From: Stercorarius parasiticus
Taxonomy: Eukaryota; Chordata; Aves; Charadriiformes; Stercorariidae
Reading direction: 5' to 3'
DNA length: 64,000 nucleotides
Assembly: GCA_013396915.1 (NCBI GenBank)
Contig: VWZL01004378.1
Coordinates: 186,001 to 250,000 of the forward strand
Shown: positions 41,760 to 55,678 of the stretch, in pieces
Layout of the letters: each line of letters starts with the position of its first letter
Position numbering within the stretch: position 1 is the stretch's first letter
Translations under genes and position numbers: made by a program
The notes under the pieces: model-generated
What the model saw: the letters and a program-made list of their open reading frames with translations, nothing else
Database searches by the model: none
What the model was told of the DNA's origin: nothing

Positions 41760-42655
41760 AGTACAACCTACAGACTGGTTAGTCTCACCTCCATCCCTGG
41801 GAAGGTAATGGAGCAACTCGTTCTGGATGTCATATCCAAGCACGTTCAAGAGCAGGAAGTTATTGGAAGTGGTCAACAGGGATTTACCAAGGGTAAATCA
41901 TGCTTGACCAATCTCATAGCCTTCTATGATGTTATAGCTGGTTGGCTGGATGAGGGCAGAGCAGCAGGTGTCATCTACCTTGACTTCAGCAAGGCTTTTG
42001 ACACTGTCTCTCATACCATCCTCCTTAGGAAACTGAGGAAGTGTGGACTAGGCGAGGGGACAGTGAGGTGGATTGAGAGCTGGCTGTGTGACAGGACTCA
42101 GAGGGTTGTGATTAATGGGGCAGGGTCGAGTTGGAGGCCTGTAAGCAGTGGTGTCCCCCAGGGGTCAATACGTGGACCAGTATTGTTTAACGTATTCATC
42201 AACGACGTGGGCGAGGGCACAGAGTGTATCCTCAGCAAGTTCGCTGCTGATACCAAGCTGGGTGGGGTGGCTGACACCCCCGNGACTCTTTAGCCTGGAG
42301 AAGAGGAGGCTGAGGGGAGACCTTCTTAATGTTTACAAGTATCTAAAGGGTGGATTTGAGGAGGATGGAGCCAGACTCTTTTCAGGGGTTGCCAGTAACG
42401 GGACGAGGGGTAACGGGCACAAGCTGGAACATGGGAAGTTCCGATCAAATATGGGAAAAAACTTCTTTACGGTGAGGGTGACAGAGCACTGGAACAGGCT
42501 GCCCAGGGAGGTTGTGGAGTCCCCTTCTCTGGAGACTTTCAAGACCCGCCTGGATGCAGTCCTGAGTAATGTGCTCTAGGCAATCCTGCTTTAGCAGGGG
42601 AGTTGGACTAGATGATCTCTAGAGGTCCTTCCAACTCTGAAAAGTTCCGTGAATG
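41760..42655 (+). mobile_element. CR1 LINE, 5'-truncated and internally deleted, sense to the host gene
   Basis: The 5' part reads as a CR1 reverse transcriptase: a degenerate start motif ([17 protein letters not shown]), [12 protein letters not shown], the motif-A block [13 protein letters not shown] with its aspartate kept, and SGVPQGS of motif B. Motif C is FAAD rather than FADD: the codon at 42246-42248 is GCT where GAT is expected, so the first catalytic aspartate is lost. At about 42283, where the assembly has a single n, the reading jumps in a different frame to the C-terminal block (LFSLEKRRLRGD, then [11 protein letters not shown]) and stops before 42580. The middle of ORF2 is therefore missing. 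The 3' end has the usual GGACTAGATGATCTC and TCCTTCCAACTCT tail. The element lacks ORF1 and the endonuclease, and cannot move by itself. Confidence 0.93.
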
Positions 42656-42899
42656 TGGAGCGTGTCCTAATGCTGACGTTTAGACTTCAGTTTAGACTTA
42701 ATTCTGCTGCTGAGGCAGTTCAGCGGTGTTTTATCTATGCCCAGTATGTTGCTAGAGCTCTTTGTCGGTGCAGGCTCCCTCTTTAGTTCCAGATGAGTTC
42801 TCCAGTGATGTCAGAGCGTAAGAAATGATGCTAAGAATGTCCTGCCTCCAGTAGTGGCTGCCGGAGAGGTGCAGCTTAGGGTGAGTACAGAAGTCTGGA

Positions 42900-43425
42900 T
42901 GTCTTCAGCACATCCCTCAATAAGTTCCCATCACCCACAATTGCTCTATTAAGGCCATCCCTTTTAGTATCCACTATGGATTTGGTGTTCATAAATCTGT
43001 CTAATCACTTTTTGAACTTTATTATATTGTCTGCCTCTGCAACTTCCTAGGAAAGCAAGTTCCAGGAGTTCCCTACTTCCTGTTTACAGAACTACCTTTT
43101 CTTAAATGTGTTTTAAACTAATGTTTTACTCAGTGTGCTGAGTTCTGGTATTGAAGGACGAGGTGAGTCACAGTTCTGCACTCATCCAGTGCTTTTATAG
43201 TCCTTTTAGTTGCCTTTCTTAGACCTTCACTAGCTTTAGTATTTTTTTTCACCAGAAGTGATCCACAGTGTTTGAGACATGGTTTGCACCAAGGTTTCGT
43301 GTAATGGGGATGCCACTTTTTAGAGTAATATAAATCTTTATGGAGAAAGGACTGTGAAACCTGGGTTCTGATGAAGTTTTTTGTATAGGCGTACCATGAG
43401 GTGTTATAAAATGACCCATAACAAG
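42900..43425 (-). mobile_element. Ancient CR1/L3-like LINE relic, antisense
   Basis: Several phrases on the + strand resemble the reverse complement of the old CR1/L3 LINE group known in amniotes: a block around 42972-43040 (CTATGGATTTGG, AATCTGTCTAATCAC, TTTTTGAACTTTATTATA), then CCTCTGCAACTTCC and GTTCCAGGAGTTCCCTACTT, and later TTGCCTTTCTTAGACCTTC and GCGTACCATGAGGTG. No frame is intact. The 100-codon antisense frame at 43130-43432 probably derives from this eroded reverse-transcriptase C-terminal region. It lies only about 250 bp from the younger CR1 copy. The assignment is by remembered resemblance, not alignment. Confidence 0.6.
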
Positions 43426-46400
43426 CAGTCATTTACCATTGGGGGTTTGCTCACTATTATTTTATGCCTTTCAAAAATAATTTCCATTTTATCATTCCAG
43501 GTACTTTAAATTGTTATTGCATTACCAGGAGACTATTTGTCATTGCACAAAATAACATAGAACAGGGCAGCCTGCCCTCAAAGTGGTTCATATTGAAGGG
43601 AGTGGTGGATAGGTGGCAGGTGTAGATTGTATGTTGTAATTATTCTTGGGTAATTAGGATCCCCTTCTTGAGAATGATTGACTTGCCATCTGTCTTTCCA
43701 CTACCATACCTTGTCTCTCCCCTCCAAAGTGGCAGTTCTGACAGCTTCTCACAAGCACAATTTTAGATAACTTGTGCTATATTTAGAGACTTCTAAACAG
43801 AGTTCGCCATAGTAATACCATGGGCCCCCTTATTTCTAGGGAGAGATATAGAGGCCATTTTTAAAGATGCTGTATTGTTAGTAGTGTGCAGCCAATTAAA
43901 ATGCAGGTGGTCTAAGCAGAATTAAAAAACTGCTGCATGGGGGATGTAACTTGGCATCTAGCATGCATGCACCTGTGAGTAATGGAAATGTCATTATCCC
44001 AATTTCTGACCCTTTACTTCCCTTGCCATATACAATTCCTCCTGACTGGCAGTGAGGTAAAGTGTGCTTTAGCTACCAAGGAAGGAATGGCAGCTGCTTG
44101 CATTACTTCTTCTTTAGTCCCATTTTGCTGCTCTGAGATCACAATGCAGCCAAGAGGCCAAGCAATGAGAAAGACATGGGAAGAAATCCTGGCTCAGTCA
44201 TACACTGGGGGGCTTCTAACCTGGTGGGAAGAAAGTGTGCTCCCTCCTTGCACCTCGCTGCAGAGGACAGGCTTAATGCTACCTGACATAATTCTGGAGT
44301 CACACCAGAGGAGCACGAGTCTCTTGGGACTACTCCAGTGAACACTGGAGCACCATTATCTGTGTTTTCTTTAGACACAATATGTCAGGCAAATTTAAAA
44401 ACAGTTGTTGAGGTGGGGACTGACTGATAGAGTAGTGAGAAAGAAGCTTGTATGGGTAACTCCTGTTTGCTTCTGTGGAATATGTCCTTCATACTTCTGC
44501 TGTCACTGGATATTTCTGTTAGGTATTTTTGTTGTGTTTTTTTTTCCTCCCTTGAATGTTGGTGTGGGTTTTTTTGAAGTCAAAGAAGCAATTCTGGAAT
44601 TGAACTTCTATTATAATTTTTTTTAAGAGACCTTTTACAGTTCACATAGAAAACAAATTTGTCAGCCCAAACTGAATAGATCAACTGTGTATTACTGACA
44701 TGAAAGGTACCTCTTCCAATATGCAGGAAGCTTGTACCAGGGGTATTAATGAAGATATATAGGACAGGTAAATGAAATATAAATCTAGACAACAGATTTT
44801 GAGCCTGGAATCTGGAAGTCATTGTGTGAACTGGTATTGGTGGTGCTGTAAGGAAGTCAGTGCTGTGAACTGATGCTGCAAGATGTTTGCTTAACCTTTG
44901 TAATTACTTAGGTTGTGACTTTTGTTCCCAAAGCACCTCTGGTTTGGAGTAAAGTTTATGATAATTTTTGCTTAACCTGTGAAACCTATGGGATGGTATA
45001 AGTGTTTATAGCTCAGCAATGAAGAAACCTTGAGTTTGGGAAATTCTGTGATCCAAATAGGAGTTTGGAAATGGATAGTTTTATGAGACACATGTGTGCC
45101 AGAACCAAACGTCCTAATGATACCTCTGATTTGAGATACCTAGTCGTATAAGCTATTCATACACACAATTCAAAGAAGGAAAGAATTACGCCTTTTTTTT
45201 CAGACTTTCCCAGACACCATTCCCCTAATCATGAGCAGTGATATTATTTTTTAATTTGCAGGACTCAGCATATTGTTAACACTAAATAAATAATGGCAAT
45301 TAGAAACAAACAGCTAATCCATGGCTTGTTGTATTAATGGGTCATTAGCTATGACAGCAACCTGTCCACCATTCAAGAAAGCAAGCAGTACTGCTGCCTG
45401 AGCAGAAAAGTGTGCCTTCTTCCTCATTAGAGCCACAGCGGGGAGTGTGTTCTCATCACACTTCCATTTGTCTGCTTCATTCGGCTGTCCTACTTTGAGC
45501 ATCCTGGGCTCCATTAGACTCAAACTCTCTTACTGACATTAAACTAATTTCTCCGTCAAATTTGGGCCAGTGTGGAGAGTGATGTTTTCCAATTCTGGAG
45601 AACAGGAGATGTAAATCATAACAGTGGAACAGTTCTCAGCTGTTCTCATCACCAAGATGCCACATGAGTGAAGCAACAGTAATTTACATTTATATGCACA
45701 TTATCTTTGAGGATAGCAAAGCATTTGGGGCTGTGATCTCTCAGTTTTATGTGTGTTCCAGGGTTCATTTGACTCCTGCTTTAGATCTGGGAAAAAAGTA
45801 TGTGCAAAGGAAGGCACTTGCTGAAAATCAGGTGGGGTGGAGCAAGTGAATGGGACAGAGCCCATTTGCTTTGATTTTGCTTTAATTGGTCTGACCTATC
45901 CAGGAAGACAGAGGTGTTAAGGCTATACACAAAATGAACAATGGCATAATTTAATTATATAGCGTAATTAGGAGAAAAGAAAATGTAAGCCTATGGAAAA
46001 AGGAGTCAAGTTTTTACTCTGTACAAATTGGGTTAGACCCAGATTCATTGCTTGTAAATCTTAAGTTCAGGAATTTTACCCCCTTTACAGTGTGAAGATA
46101 GCCTATGGGAAATGTATTTTCTATTTTTGAAAGTGTGAAGGCAGAGACAGGGGAAAAGGAACAATAAGGATGAGCTGAAGGCTGTATTTCCAGATTACTT
46201 TGTGCTTGGTGTTCAAACAGGAACTGAACAAGAGCCCTCCCTAAGAGTATTTAGTTCAATGTTTTGCTTATGTGAAGCATCTGATGTTAAGGGGAGCATA
46301 AAAGTAGCTCTTCTAAGTATCTGTTACTCTCTTTTGTAAAAAAACCCCAAAATATAGAGCACGCTTAGAGAAAACGTCTCCAGACCTTTGGGGAAAAAAG

Positions 46401-49400
46401 TTGTGTACTTCTTCCCCTCCCAAGAAACATCTAAAAGCAATTGAGACTTATTTACCTCCCCCCCAACCCAGATTGATTTGGGGAGGATCAGATCTGACTG
46501 AGGCTTGACAAGTACCTAGAAAGATGTGGTGACCTGAAAGAAGACAACCCTTTTAAAACTTTCTTTAGAGAAGCTTTTTTTCGTATCTGCTGGGCCAGAA
46601 AGATTGAGAACAAAAATAAAACAGCTTTTGAGCCTGAATTTTTTCCAAGCGCCTTGGATAGGAGAAAGATTCAGGCTTTAATGGGGCCTGGTTTAGCCAA
46701 AGGGTGTGTTCCTGCCTGAGCTGTCCAGGACTCAAAGCAACATTAAGAGCCACCTTCCTTTGCTCTCAAGAGCAGAATTCAAAAGTCCCAGAAGAAAACT
46801 TTTTTTAAAAATTAGCATTTAGAGAGGTTAACCAATTAATCTATGCAGTGCTCCTTTAAAGGTAGTTTTCTTATCTCCTTTAGCAGAAAAGAAAATTGAG
46901 GCATCAGGCTGCTACTGATGGCAATTTCGCCTGAAACTGATATGGGCCATTAGATCTATTTGAAAGTACCACCCTGAAACCAATGTCCAAGTTTGTCCAG
47001 CCACAAAAAAAAAAAACCCTGTAAAAAGAGTGTTTCCTCCCAGATGAACACCTCTGAAGTCTTGCACCCTAAGTGTAACATTTGTATAGGTCCCTCTTTA
47101 GCCTTGTCCTTGGGCTGGTAGTGGAAGAATAAACATGTCATCTCTTAGAGGTACATTGGTTTTTTCTAGTGAACTGATTAACACAGTTACGCTAATTCAG
47201 CAAGGAAGGCTTGATTCTATGAATTGTTATGGACCTACCAAATTACAAGGGAGGTAATGGTATATTCAGGTGGGGTATAGTGGGATATTTGATATATTCA
47301 GCCAGGTAAGGAGACAAAGCTGTGATTCTTCACGGTAGCCCAGGAATAAGCTGAGCCCAGTCTCAAGCATCTCTTAAGAATCCTAATTTCTTTCTCTTAA
47401 TCTCCCAGGCAGTGTTTGGATTTTGCTTTGTTGCAGTGGTTGATTGTAGAGGGGGATTTGTGAGAACCCCAAGCCTACTTTGTTTATTAGACATGCAGAT
47501 ACCTTATGGACAGCCATATCTTTCTTGTTCATAAATGTTTTAAGGAAGGATAAGCTCACCTGAGAATGTGTGCAGTGCATTCAGAAAACGTTAGCTTAGC
47601 CATGATGGCTTGAATCTAGGTATGGGTCCGAACACAGCCAGATGCAGCGGGCAGGACTTCAACATAATCCAGTCTTCAGAGTATGTCTCTAGTAATGCTG
47701 ATTCAGTGCTAGAATTCATCCCACCATTGATAGGCAGCTGTCCTTACCCACACTAAATAGACAGAGGCCATTACAATTATTCTACCTGTTTCTTGGTCGT
47801 ACCTCTGATTGTAGTAATATGGTGTAGTCGTAAGTTAAGGATGTTTTCCATTGTAAAGGGCAAGAACGGACTCGGTGCAATTAAGAAACAGTACCCTTGA
47901 TTTTGTCCGTGACCCCTATTAGTACTATTGGAAGCAGGCCTGCATTTCTGGGATGGGATCCGTGTAATCTTACTGTAGCTGTCTTAAAGTTATGTGTTCA
48001 GCCCAAGGTACATGCCCAAGTTCTTCCAGGCAGAGAGATATGCAACTGAAGGTGATACTTCTAACATACTTTAGATATCTTTCTAAACAGGAACTGGTCA
48101 ATATGATTAAACATTGCATGTTCTCATGCTTCTGCCTAGTGAGCAGCATCCTCTCCCAACTCTGCAGTTTTGGTTACTTTATCTGGGCTGATGGGTTTTT
48201 TTGGCAGGTTAGAACATTGTTTCTTTGTTTATTTTTACTAAAACAATAATTTAATGAATGATGGAGTAATAAATGATGTTTATTTTCCCCATGGTTTTAT
48301 GCATTAGTATTGAGCTTCTGTGTGGATTGTCTGATATCTGCTTGAAAATCCATTGCGACCTTTTCTTAGGCTGGGTACTAGGAGGATGTCTCTGTTTTCT
48401 GCTTAGGCGGTACATGAAGCCTGTAGGAACGTATTTTTCAGTCAAATATACTTGAAATTGGTCAGTGAGTTCATGAGTTATTTGAACAACAGGCATGCAA
48501 ACATTCACAGAGCATGTTCCAATGTCTTATTTCTCTAAAAAAACAGAAATATCTAAAGGTGGCTAGAATCAGTATGGTTTAGAGAGTGCTATACTGATTC
48601 TGATGACTCCAAGTGTCCCAGTGGTAGGAGGAAATCCTAATTTGGGCTAAAATGAACTGCAGATGCGCATATTTTCTCACCATGCCAGATACACAAATGT
48701 CTGTCTCCTCCTCAGCACAGGAATAAAAACTTAAACCAAATGTACATCCTAAACTCAACTGAACTTCATCAGTACCCGTCAGTCTTTCAAAGATCTTTGG
48801 AAACGTGCTGCGGTGCTAGATTTCTTTAAAATCAGTGCCTGTCTGCTTCACGCACTGCCTGTTTCTTTATCCAGGATGCTTAGTTCCAGGTCCCCCTTTT
48901 CCTATATTTTTGGTTTGCCAAAAAAGTTTAAAATGACATATATAATTTACAACATATAGTGATTCCAATATATTAACATTAATAGCGCATGAAAAGTGCT
49001 CCCAGTAGCTTAGTCTGCAATCAGTAGCCATTTTCTATTCTTCTTTTTGTTCAGGCTGTCTCATTCAATGTGATCAAAATGTTGGTAGTGGCACTTGTTG
49101 GTAGGAAAGAAAAGATGATAACGATTTCTGGCTGTTCTTTTTCTCAATTTTGTATTACTGAACCTAATTCAGGTCTGACAGGTTTGTTTTACTGATGAAT
49201 CCAAGCCTATGATAGGATGAGTAGAGATCTGAAAAGTGGTTCTGAAGAAAAAGTAACATCAATTCCATGGTATGTTTATTTTAAATACTAACTTTTCATT
49301 TAGCTGCTGATTGAAATGGTCAGTACAATCCATAAAATTATCTATTGATATAGATAGAGTGTTCTCTTTTTGGGAAAGTATGTTTTTGCATATTTATGCA

Positions 49401-52400
49401 GTTACGTGCAGACAGGTTAGGAGGAAAAGAAGAGTGAAGATTGACTGTAGTTAACTTCTTGGGATAGATGGATCATTGTCAGGCCTGATGCAAGACAAGT
49501 TAGTGCTGGTTACTCTCTTCCCCATTGAGCTAAAGGCTTTCTGTACATTACCATTTGTTTATCACCCATTGTCACCATTATTTCAAGCTCTCAGATTTTA
49601 TCCAGCTGAAAATATTTCGGTGTGTGACAGAAGTTTAAGGGCTGTTCCTCAGAGATCGTCATGACTGAATGTTAACATTACAGCCGAGGGTGGGAATCTA
49701 GGACAAGTCATCTTCTCCTGAAGTAGACTCTGTTTCAGCTCCCTTTGACTTTTTCTCTGGCTATGAAAGTCAGTTTGGTCTGTTATGCCATTTTGTCATC
49801 TGTTGCTGGACTGGAGAGGGTCCTCCTGGTAATGAGCATTGTTCGGGTTCTTTTCTGGGGTCCTGTTTCCCAGAGCCTCCAGGTTCAAAGCGGTGCCAGC
49901 TTTCTAGGTCACCTCCTTCCCAGTGCACATTTATGTTCTGGATTCAGACAAAGAGATTCGGTGTTGTATTTTGTTTACTGCCTCTGTGAGACAGGCTAGG
50001 GCCACCAGTCAATCTGCAGAACATTAGAAGTACCTACTTAATAGAGGCAGAATTTTATTGAGTGAATAATTACATCCTATTACTGCTGAAGTAATCACCT
50101 TAGATACAACTGATGCCTCCAGAGGGAGGTATGTTCTTTCCAAAATGCCACCCTGGACAATTCATTTTACTTCCATACAAAGCTCCAGAATCTGTCTGAC
50201 CATATTGTACTACAGGTTGTCATGTTTTCAGAGGATGAAATTTATGTTCCATGAAATATGCCATTGCCAAAATTAATAGGTAAATGAACAAAGTGAAACA
50301 GACCATTAGAACCATTGTAATGTTGTAGTTGCTGGGTTGTGGCACAAAAGCAGAAACTAATGGGTAAACATAATTGCATTATAGTGACAGGAGCTATCAA
50401 TGTATAGTACACAACTGTGGTTACACAATGGAAAGCAGTCAACCGTTATGAAATATGATTTAGCAGGCAGGCCAGTTGCAGGTAATCTTGCTTAGAACAA
50501 TACTTTCCTTGGCTAGTTTGTTTTACCTGATGGAAAATGATAAATGGCAGCTATTTCTTTCCTATCCTACTGGAATTTCTTTTCAATTTCACTTTGATAA
50601 TTTTCATAATCCTTTTTTATATTATTCTGGACAACAATACTGAGATTTTTTTGCTTGCAGAAATGTTCCTGAGGCATGAACAGATTGTTCCTGAATATTC
50701 ATGCAAATAGGAATTCAGCCAAAGGTCTTCAGAGTAAATGTTCACTCTAACACCTTGAAGTCTTTTTGATGCCCTTGTCTTTATTTCTGCTCTAAAACAA
50801 TGCTTCATAATTTTAAAGGAACGCTCACGCAATATCTAATCAAGATAAACAATTCATAGGCTGAACTGTGTTTGTATAACATGATTAAAAATGTTTGAAT
50901 AGCTAACTTAATCATAACATTCTATTAATGGGCAGCTTGAGAAGCTACAATATCGAGTGATTCATCTGAAGAATATACAGAGCTCAAAGATATGCAGGAT
51001 CAGTTCCATTGGATTCAGTATATTTAAACTGATTTAGGCAAGTAAGATGGTGGATTAACTCCTTAGTTATTGCATCTTTCATTAAATTCCACTTTAGTGT
51101 AAAATAAACTATAAAACACAGAAACATTGTAAAAATTCAGATATGTAGGGAAGCTAAAAAGTTCATCCATAGCTTGTTGATGCAGTATTTGCAATCAGAG
51201 TCTGAAGACTTCAGCACTGATGGATTGAAAAAGCCAATACTAAAATAAAATAGACAGGTATACCCAGCACAACTGAAGTAGAAGGAGGTGGAGAAGCATC
51301 TTTAAGCCTGGTTACTGGAGTGATGCAATATAAATGAGAATACCTTCTCTGGCCATTTTTCAGAGCCAGGAAAGGGATTGATGCAGGAGCTTCTTCAGAT
51401 CGCTGTGCCACTCAGGAGTTTACCCATGCAGGAGGACTTTGTCAGTGACTGACTAAAATAGATTCAGAGCCTCTTTATTCTGCTAAAGTAGTTCAAAGTA
51501 GCTGAAGCACGGGAGAGAGTTGGGTGCTCAACTGTTCAGCTTTCTCTCTCAGAACTTTTCACTCCATGTATATGCAAAAAAAAAATAAAATCAGTTACTT
51601 TGGTTTTCACTGAGCAACATCTTTTGAGGGAATATGTAGTGGGGAATTAAGTCCTAGTAATCTGTTACAGGGAAGGCTGAAATGGTTCAGAGCTAGCCTG
51701 GGCAACAGCCAGTGTTGTTCATTGCGTCTTTGGATGGCAGGCCAACCAAGGGTTTCTCTACATAGCAAAATAAAACTCTGTAGAAGTACCAGAGCTAGTT
51801 TAGATCATGGTATTCAATACGTGTGTTTTCACATACCTTTCAACAGCACATAACTGTTTCCACTCAACAGTATGTGAATTTTTATAGCTACTGCCACATG
51901 GTACATTAGTACCTGTGTTTTGACCTGACACTAGTTTTTACTGAATAGACACACTTTTATTGCTTTCACCCACAGAAAAAAACAAGCACAGCCTACTGAG
52001 GTTGTAAATACAGAGGTAAATCTTGGAATTTTAGTCCACAAAGTCCTGTTTCCATTTACCAAGAGAAGGCTGACTTACTGTTATACCATGTTACTTAATG
52101 TGAGATACTGCTATGAAGAGTGTAACCCATGACAAAATAGTGAAAACTTGAATGCGCTAAATGCAGAATTAGGTGACTAGTTGAGTGATAATATATTGCC
52201 TAACCTAATGAAAAGACATTACCTTTAAATAATGGACCACATCATAGATTTAATTATCCCAAGGCAGGGTAGTAGGTGCTTCATGCAGACAAGGTCAATT
52301 ACCTTATCCAGAAGAGCCTGTTTGAAGTGTATTATGAATAATTCACATACATAGAAATTAGCTTTGAAAAAGTGTCCCAGCTATAATGTGGTGAAAGCAT

Positions 52401-52714
52401 TCAATTTCTTTTTTAATGTATTTAAGATAACACCCAAAGGACAATTATGGCTGCTTAACTGTAAGACTACTTAAATGACAAGTAATGACAATTGTGTGGT
52501 CAAATTCACATTAATGCATTATGCAGAGGGAAGCATCGTCATCGTGACATAGTTGTATCAGGCCACAAGAAACTGATTTCAAACCTCATCTTGTACTTTT
52601 ATCTGCTGAATGAAATTTTATCAAAGATTGATTCATTTATTAACCTTTCTCAATAGAGAAGACACAGTTGTTGCTGTACTAGCTTTGTTTATTTTGTTTA
52701 TTCAGTGCTTTTGG

Positions 52715-52800
52715 TTCTTTGGCTTTCTCATGTGAAGACAAAGGTCCAGAGCGATTGAATAATTTGTATGATTTTGGAGACTCTGACAAACTCAAAAGTG
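52715..52800 (+). repeat. Possible MIR-like relic
   Basis: AAGACAAAGGTCCAGAGCGA and TTGAATAATTTGTATGATTT, followed by AAAAGTGGAACCAGAAC, follows the MIR order of a 'ggcccagagaggtt' block and a 'gtggcagaaccaggat' block. Weak. Confidence 0.28.
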
Positions 52801-54556
52801 GAACCAGAACATTTAATTTTCCATCTTTAATCAGAAGACTAGTCTTCTGCTATAGGCGCTAAATTACTCTGTTTCTACGACAGTATTGTTCCAATCTAGG
52901 ACTGTTTAGCATTACAGTTAAAATGATGACAGTAGCCATGGTAGCAGAATGCATACTCACTTGACATATGGTGACCTTAGGTGTGAATTAGAAATGCAAT
53001 AAACCTGTAAGCCTGGGGAGTAACATGCTTTCTCAGCATATTTTGATTCCACAGGCAAAACAATAACCTTAGCTTTCTCTCTTTGACTTTGCAATAAGTG
53101 GTAACGGCCAGGGGAAATCCCTCGGGGGCTACAGTTTTCTAAGATGCCTGGCAAGAAGATGGCTAATTCATCAGGTATCTCAGCTTAAGTGTCTGAACGT
53201 AATAGTGACATTTCATGGCCTTTGAGTTTACCTGCTTTATTTGCTTGAAAAGGAGAGTTCAGCAGAATTTTAGAAGGTGCTACAGAATTGTGTATCTAAT
53301 GAGGCGTACAGCCGGCCTAATCCTGTTTCCATTCACGTCAATGTCAAGAATCCCATTTAGTTCAGCAGGAGCAGGCCTGGGATCCCTGGAACTTTCAAGT
53401 CATGGTTTGAATAAAGGGGAATAAAAATTTGACACAGTGTCCACTTCTATAACAAACTGCTAAAATATGTGATGAACTAGGAAACTGCCACAAAGGGATA
53501 GGAAAGAAAACTTCGTTAAAGCAAACACACTGAAAAATGGAAAGCACGGGAGTTGAGTTTTTTGGTATTCTCCATCATCCATCTTTTCTCCAAGGATCAA
53601 TTCTCCAAAAAAAGCTTAAGAATTCCTTTTCCTCCCCCTTCACACAGTTGTTGTCCTCCATCCCAGTGGTTTCTGGGAGGACTTGATAAAGGCTAATCTG
53701 AGCCTAAGAGACTTGCTAGCTGATGTACTTATTTGCATGCATGAATGTGAACAGATGTTTACATAGTAGTGTTAAGTAGGCCAGCTGTTTGGGAGCCATT
53801 TATGTATTTTATTTAAAAGTAAAGCTATACGGTTAAAACCTTTACTCACAATGTGGAAAAGAAACCCAAATCCAGACAAATACATTTCTTCCTGTATTAG
53901 GGGATTGCTTCCTTTACACACAACAGTTTTCTGTGTCTCTGAATTTACAGCATAATAGAGCCACATCTTACCTGAATCTCTCGGCATCTGCACCTTATCT
54001 TGACCGGTTGCATGGGAGTGGAAGAAAATACACAGCATGACATCAAGGTTGCCAAATGTCATTTGTCTGAGGGTGAGGAGGAGGAAAAAAAAACAATAGT
54101 GAGATGAGGGGAGGGGGGAAAGTTATAATTTTTCTTTACAAGAGGTTGCATATTGCTGATTGTTTCTGCAGTCTGTTCTGTAATGAAGCATAGATCAGGG
54201 TAATGTTTGCCTTTGCATTTGTTCTGCTCTTCAGATGTGAGAAAAAGCATAATCCTTAGGAGTGTATTGCAGCCATAAATTTGTAACTTATGTTTATCAA
54301 TTCCTTAACGGAAATCCAAGTGGAAATCTTCCATTATAGAGGTGCACATACGCATGCAGGCATATGTGTAGAGAGAAGAGGTTGGAAGGAGGGGTCTCGT
54401 ATATTTTTAAAAGTAGTTTGCCCCTTAAGGATTCCCATTTTGTCTGATCTGGGACTGGCTCCAAAATACAAGTCTTGGTTTTGATCTTGCCCGTGACTTC
54501 ATTTACTCTGACACCTGGCTCTCTGTGGCTCCATGTCTTGAAAAGAAAGCAGGCAC

Positions 54557-54758
54557 CCTTTCTTCACCAAAAGGGTTGTCAAGCATTGGAACAGGCTGCC
54601 CAGGGAAGTGGTAGGGTCGCCATCCCTGGAGGTATTTAAAAAACATGTAGATGTAGTGCTGAGGGACATGGTTTAGTGGTAGAGTTGGCAGTGCTAGGTT
54701 AATGGTTGGACTCGATGATCTTAAGGGTCTCTTCCAACCTAAATGATTCTGTGGTTCT
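54557..54758 (+). mobile_element. CR1 LINE 3'-end fragment, sense
   Basis: Contains the last part of the CR1 ORF2 (GGAACAGGCTGCCCAGGGAA, encoding a RLPREVV-like run, then a [12 protein letters not shown] run) and the 3' tail with GGTTGGACTCGATGATCTTA and CTTCCAACCTAAATGATTCT, ending in TGTGGTTCT. It is about 200 bp, 5'-truncated and non-functional. The AGATCTTAA-type tail matches the two antisense copies near 27-28 kb rather than the 42-kb copy. Confidence 0.93.
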
Positions 54759-55659
54759 AAAATGTTGTAGATGGTTAAATGGAAGTGATTGAGCCACGTT
54801 ACTTTTTGCATAGCTGTTGGAGAAATCTAGCAACATGTATTAATGTGTACCTTGCCAAAATCCTATGCCAGTCTTGGAGAGACTTACTTGCCTCAGTTGT
54901 ATTGTTTCCACCCAAGCATTACTACATGAGGGAGATGCCTTCATCTCTCCAAAACAGTAGTAGACAGGATTTGGAGAAGGTTATGCTTGTCTTGAGGAAG
55001 GTACATTCAATTAAGGAGCCTGACTGGTGGAAGGAAAGATGGTGATGTATGTGATGATCTTGTGAGATTTTGATTCACAGCCTTGATGCAGCCCCCAATA
55101 GAGGTTTGTCATCAGCTGTGATGAAAGTCCTGCGTTAGAAAGTTACTATCTGTGTAAAGATTTTTGTTCTTACTTCGTGAAGCTTGTGGGTTGACTGAAT
55201 GGCTCCAGTGGTTGTTCTTTCTCTCGTGTTTAAATACAGAAGGCACATAGAAGCAGCCATCTCAGTTAAGTGCTGAAAATTAGATGAAATGAGCACAAGA
55301 TTAATTACTCTGAAAATAAGGACTGTAACCTTGTTGACTGTATATTTCATGGGAAGAAAGAAAATTTTTAAAAGTATTTGATATGCTTATTGCAGCCTAT
55401 GTGATCGGCACAAGTGATGTGGCACATGGAGTTCTCTCAAGAGTCGAGAGGTGTGCTCCAGTACTGCCAACAAATCAATGAATGAGGCCAGGTCATCTTC
55501 TGCTGGATTGGGCTAAGATGCCCTGATCTTGACCAGAGGTCAGGAAGTGCTGTCTCTGAAAACTGTTGAGCTTTGTGGCTGACCCTCTGATACTGGGCGT
55601 TTGCTCATATGCTTCTTAGAGCCTCTGAAGTGCCAAGCTCCGCACTGCAGTTGGGGGGG

Positions 55660-55678
55660 GTGTGTGTGCACGTGCGCG
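55660..55678. repeat. Alternating purine-pyrimidine GT/GC run
   Basis: After a run of eight G (about 55653-55660) the sequence alternates GTGTGTGTGCACGTGCGCG without a break, a classic Z-DNA-prone pattern. Confidence 0.85.
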
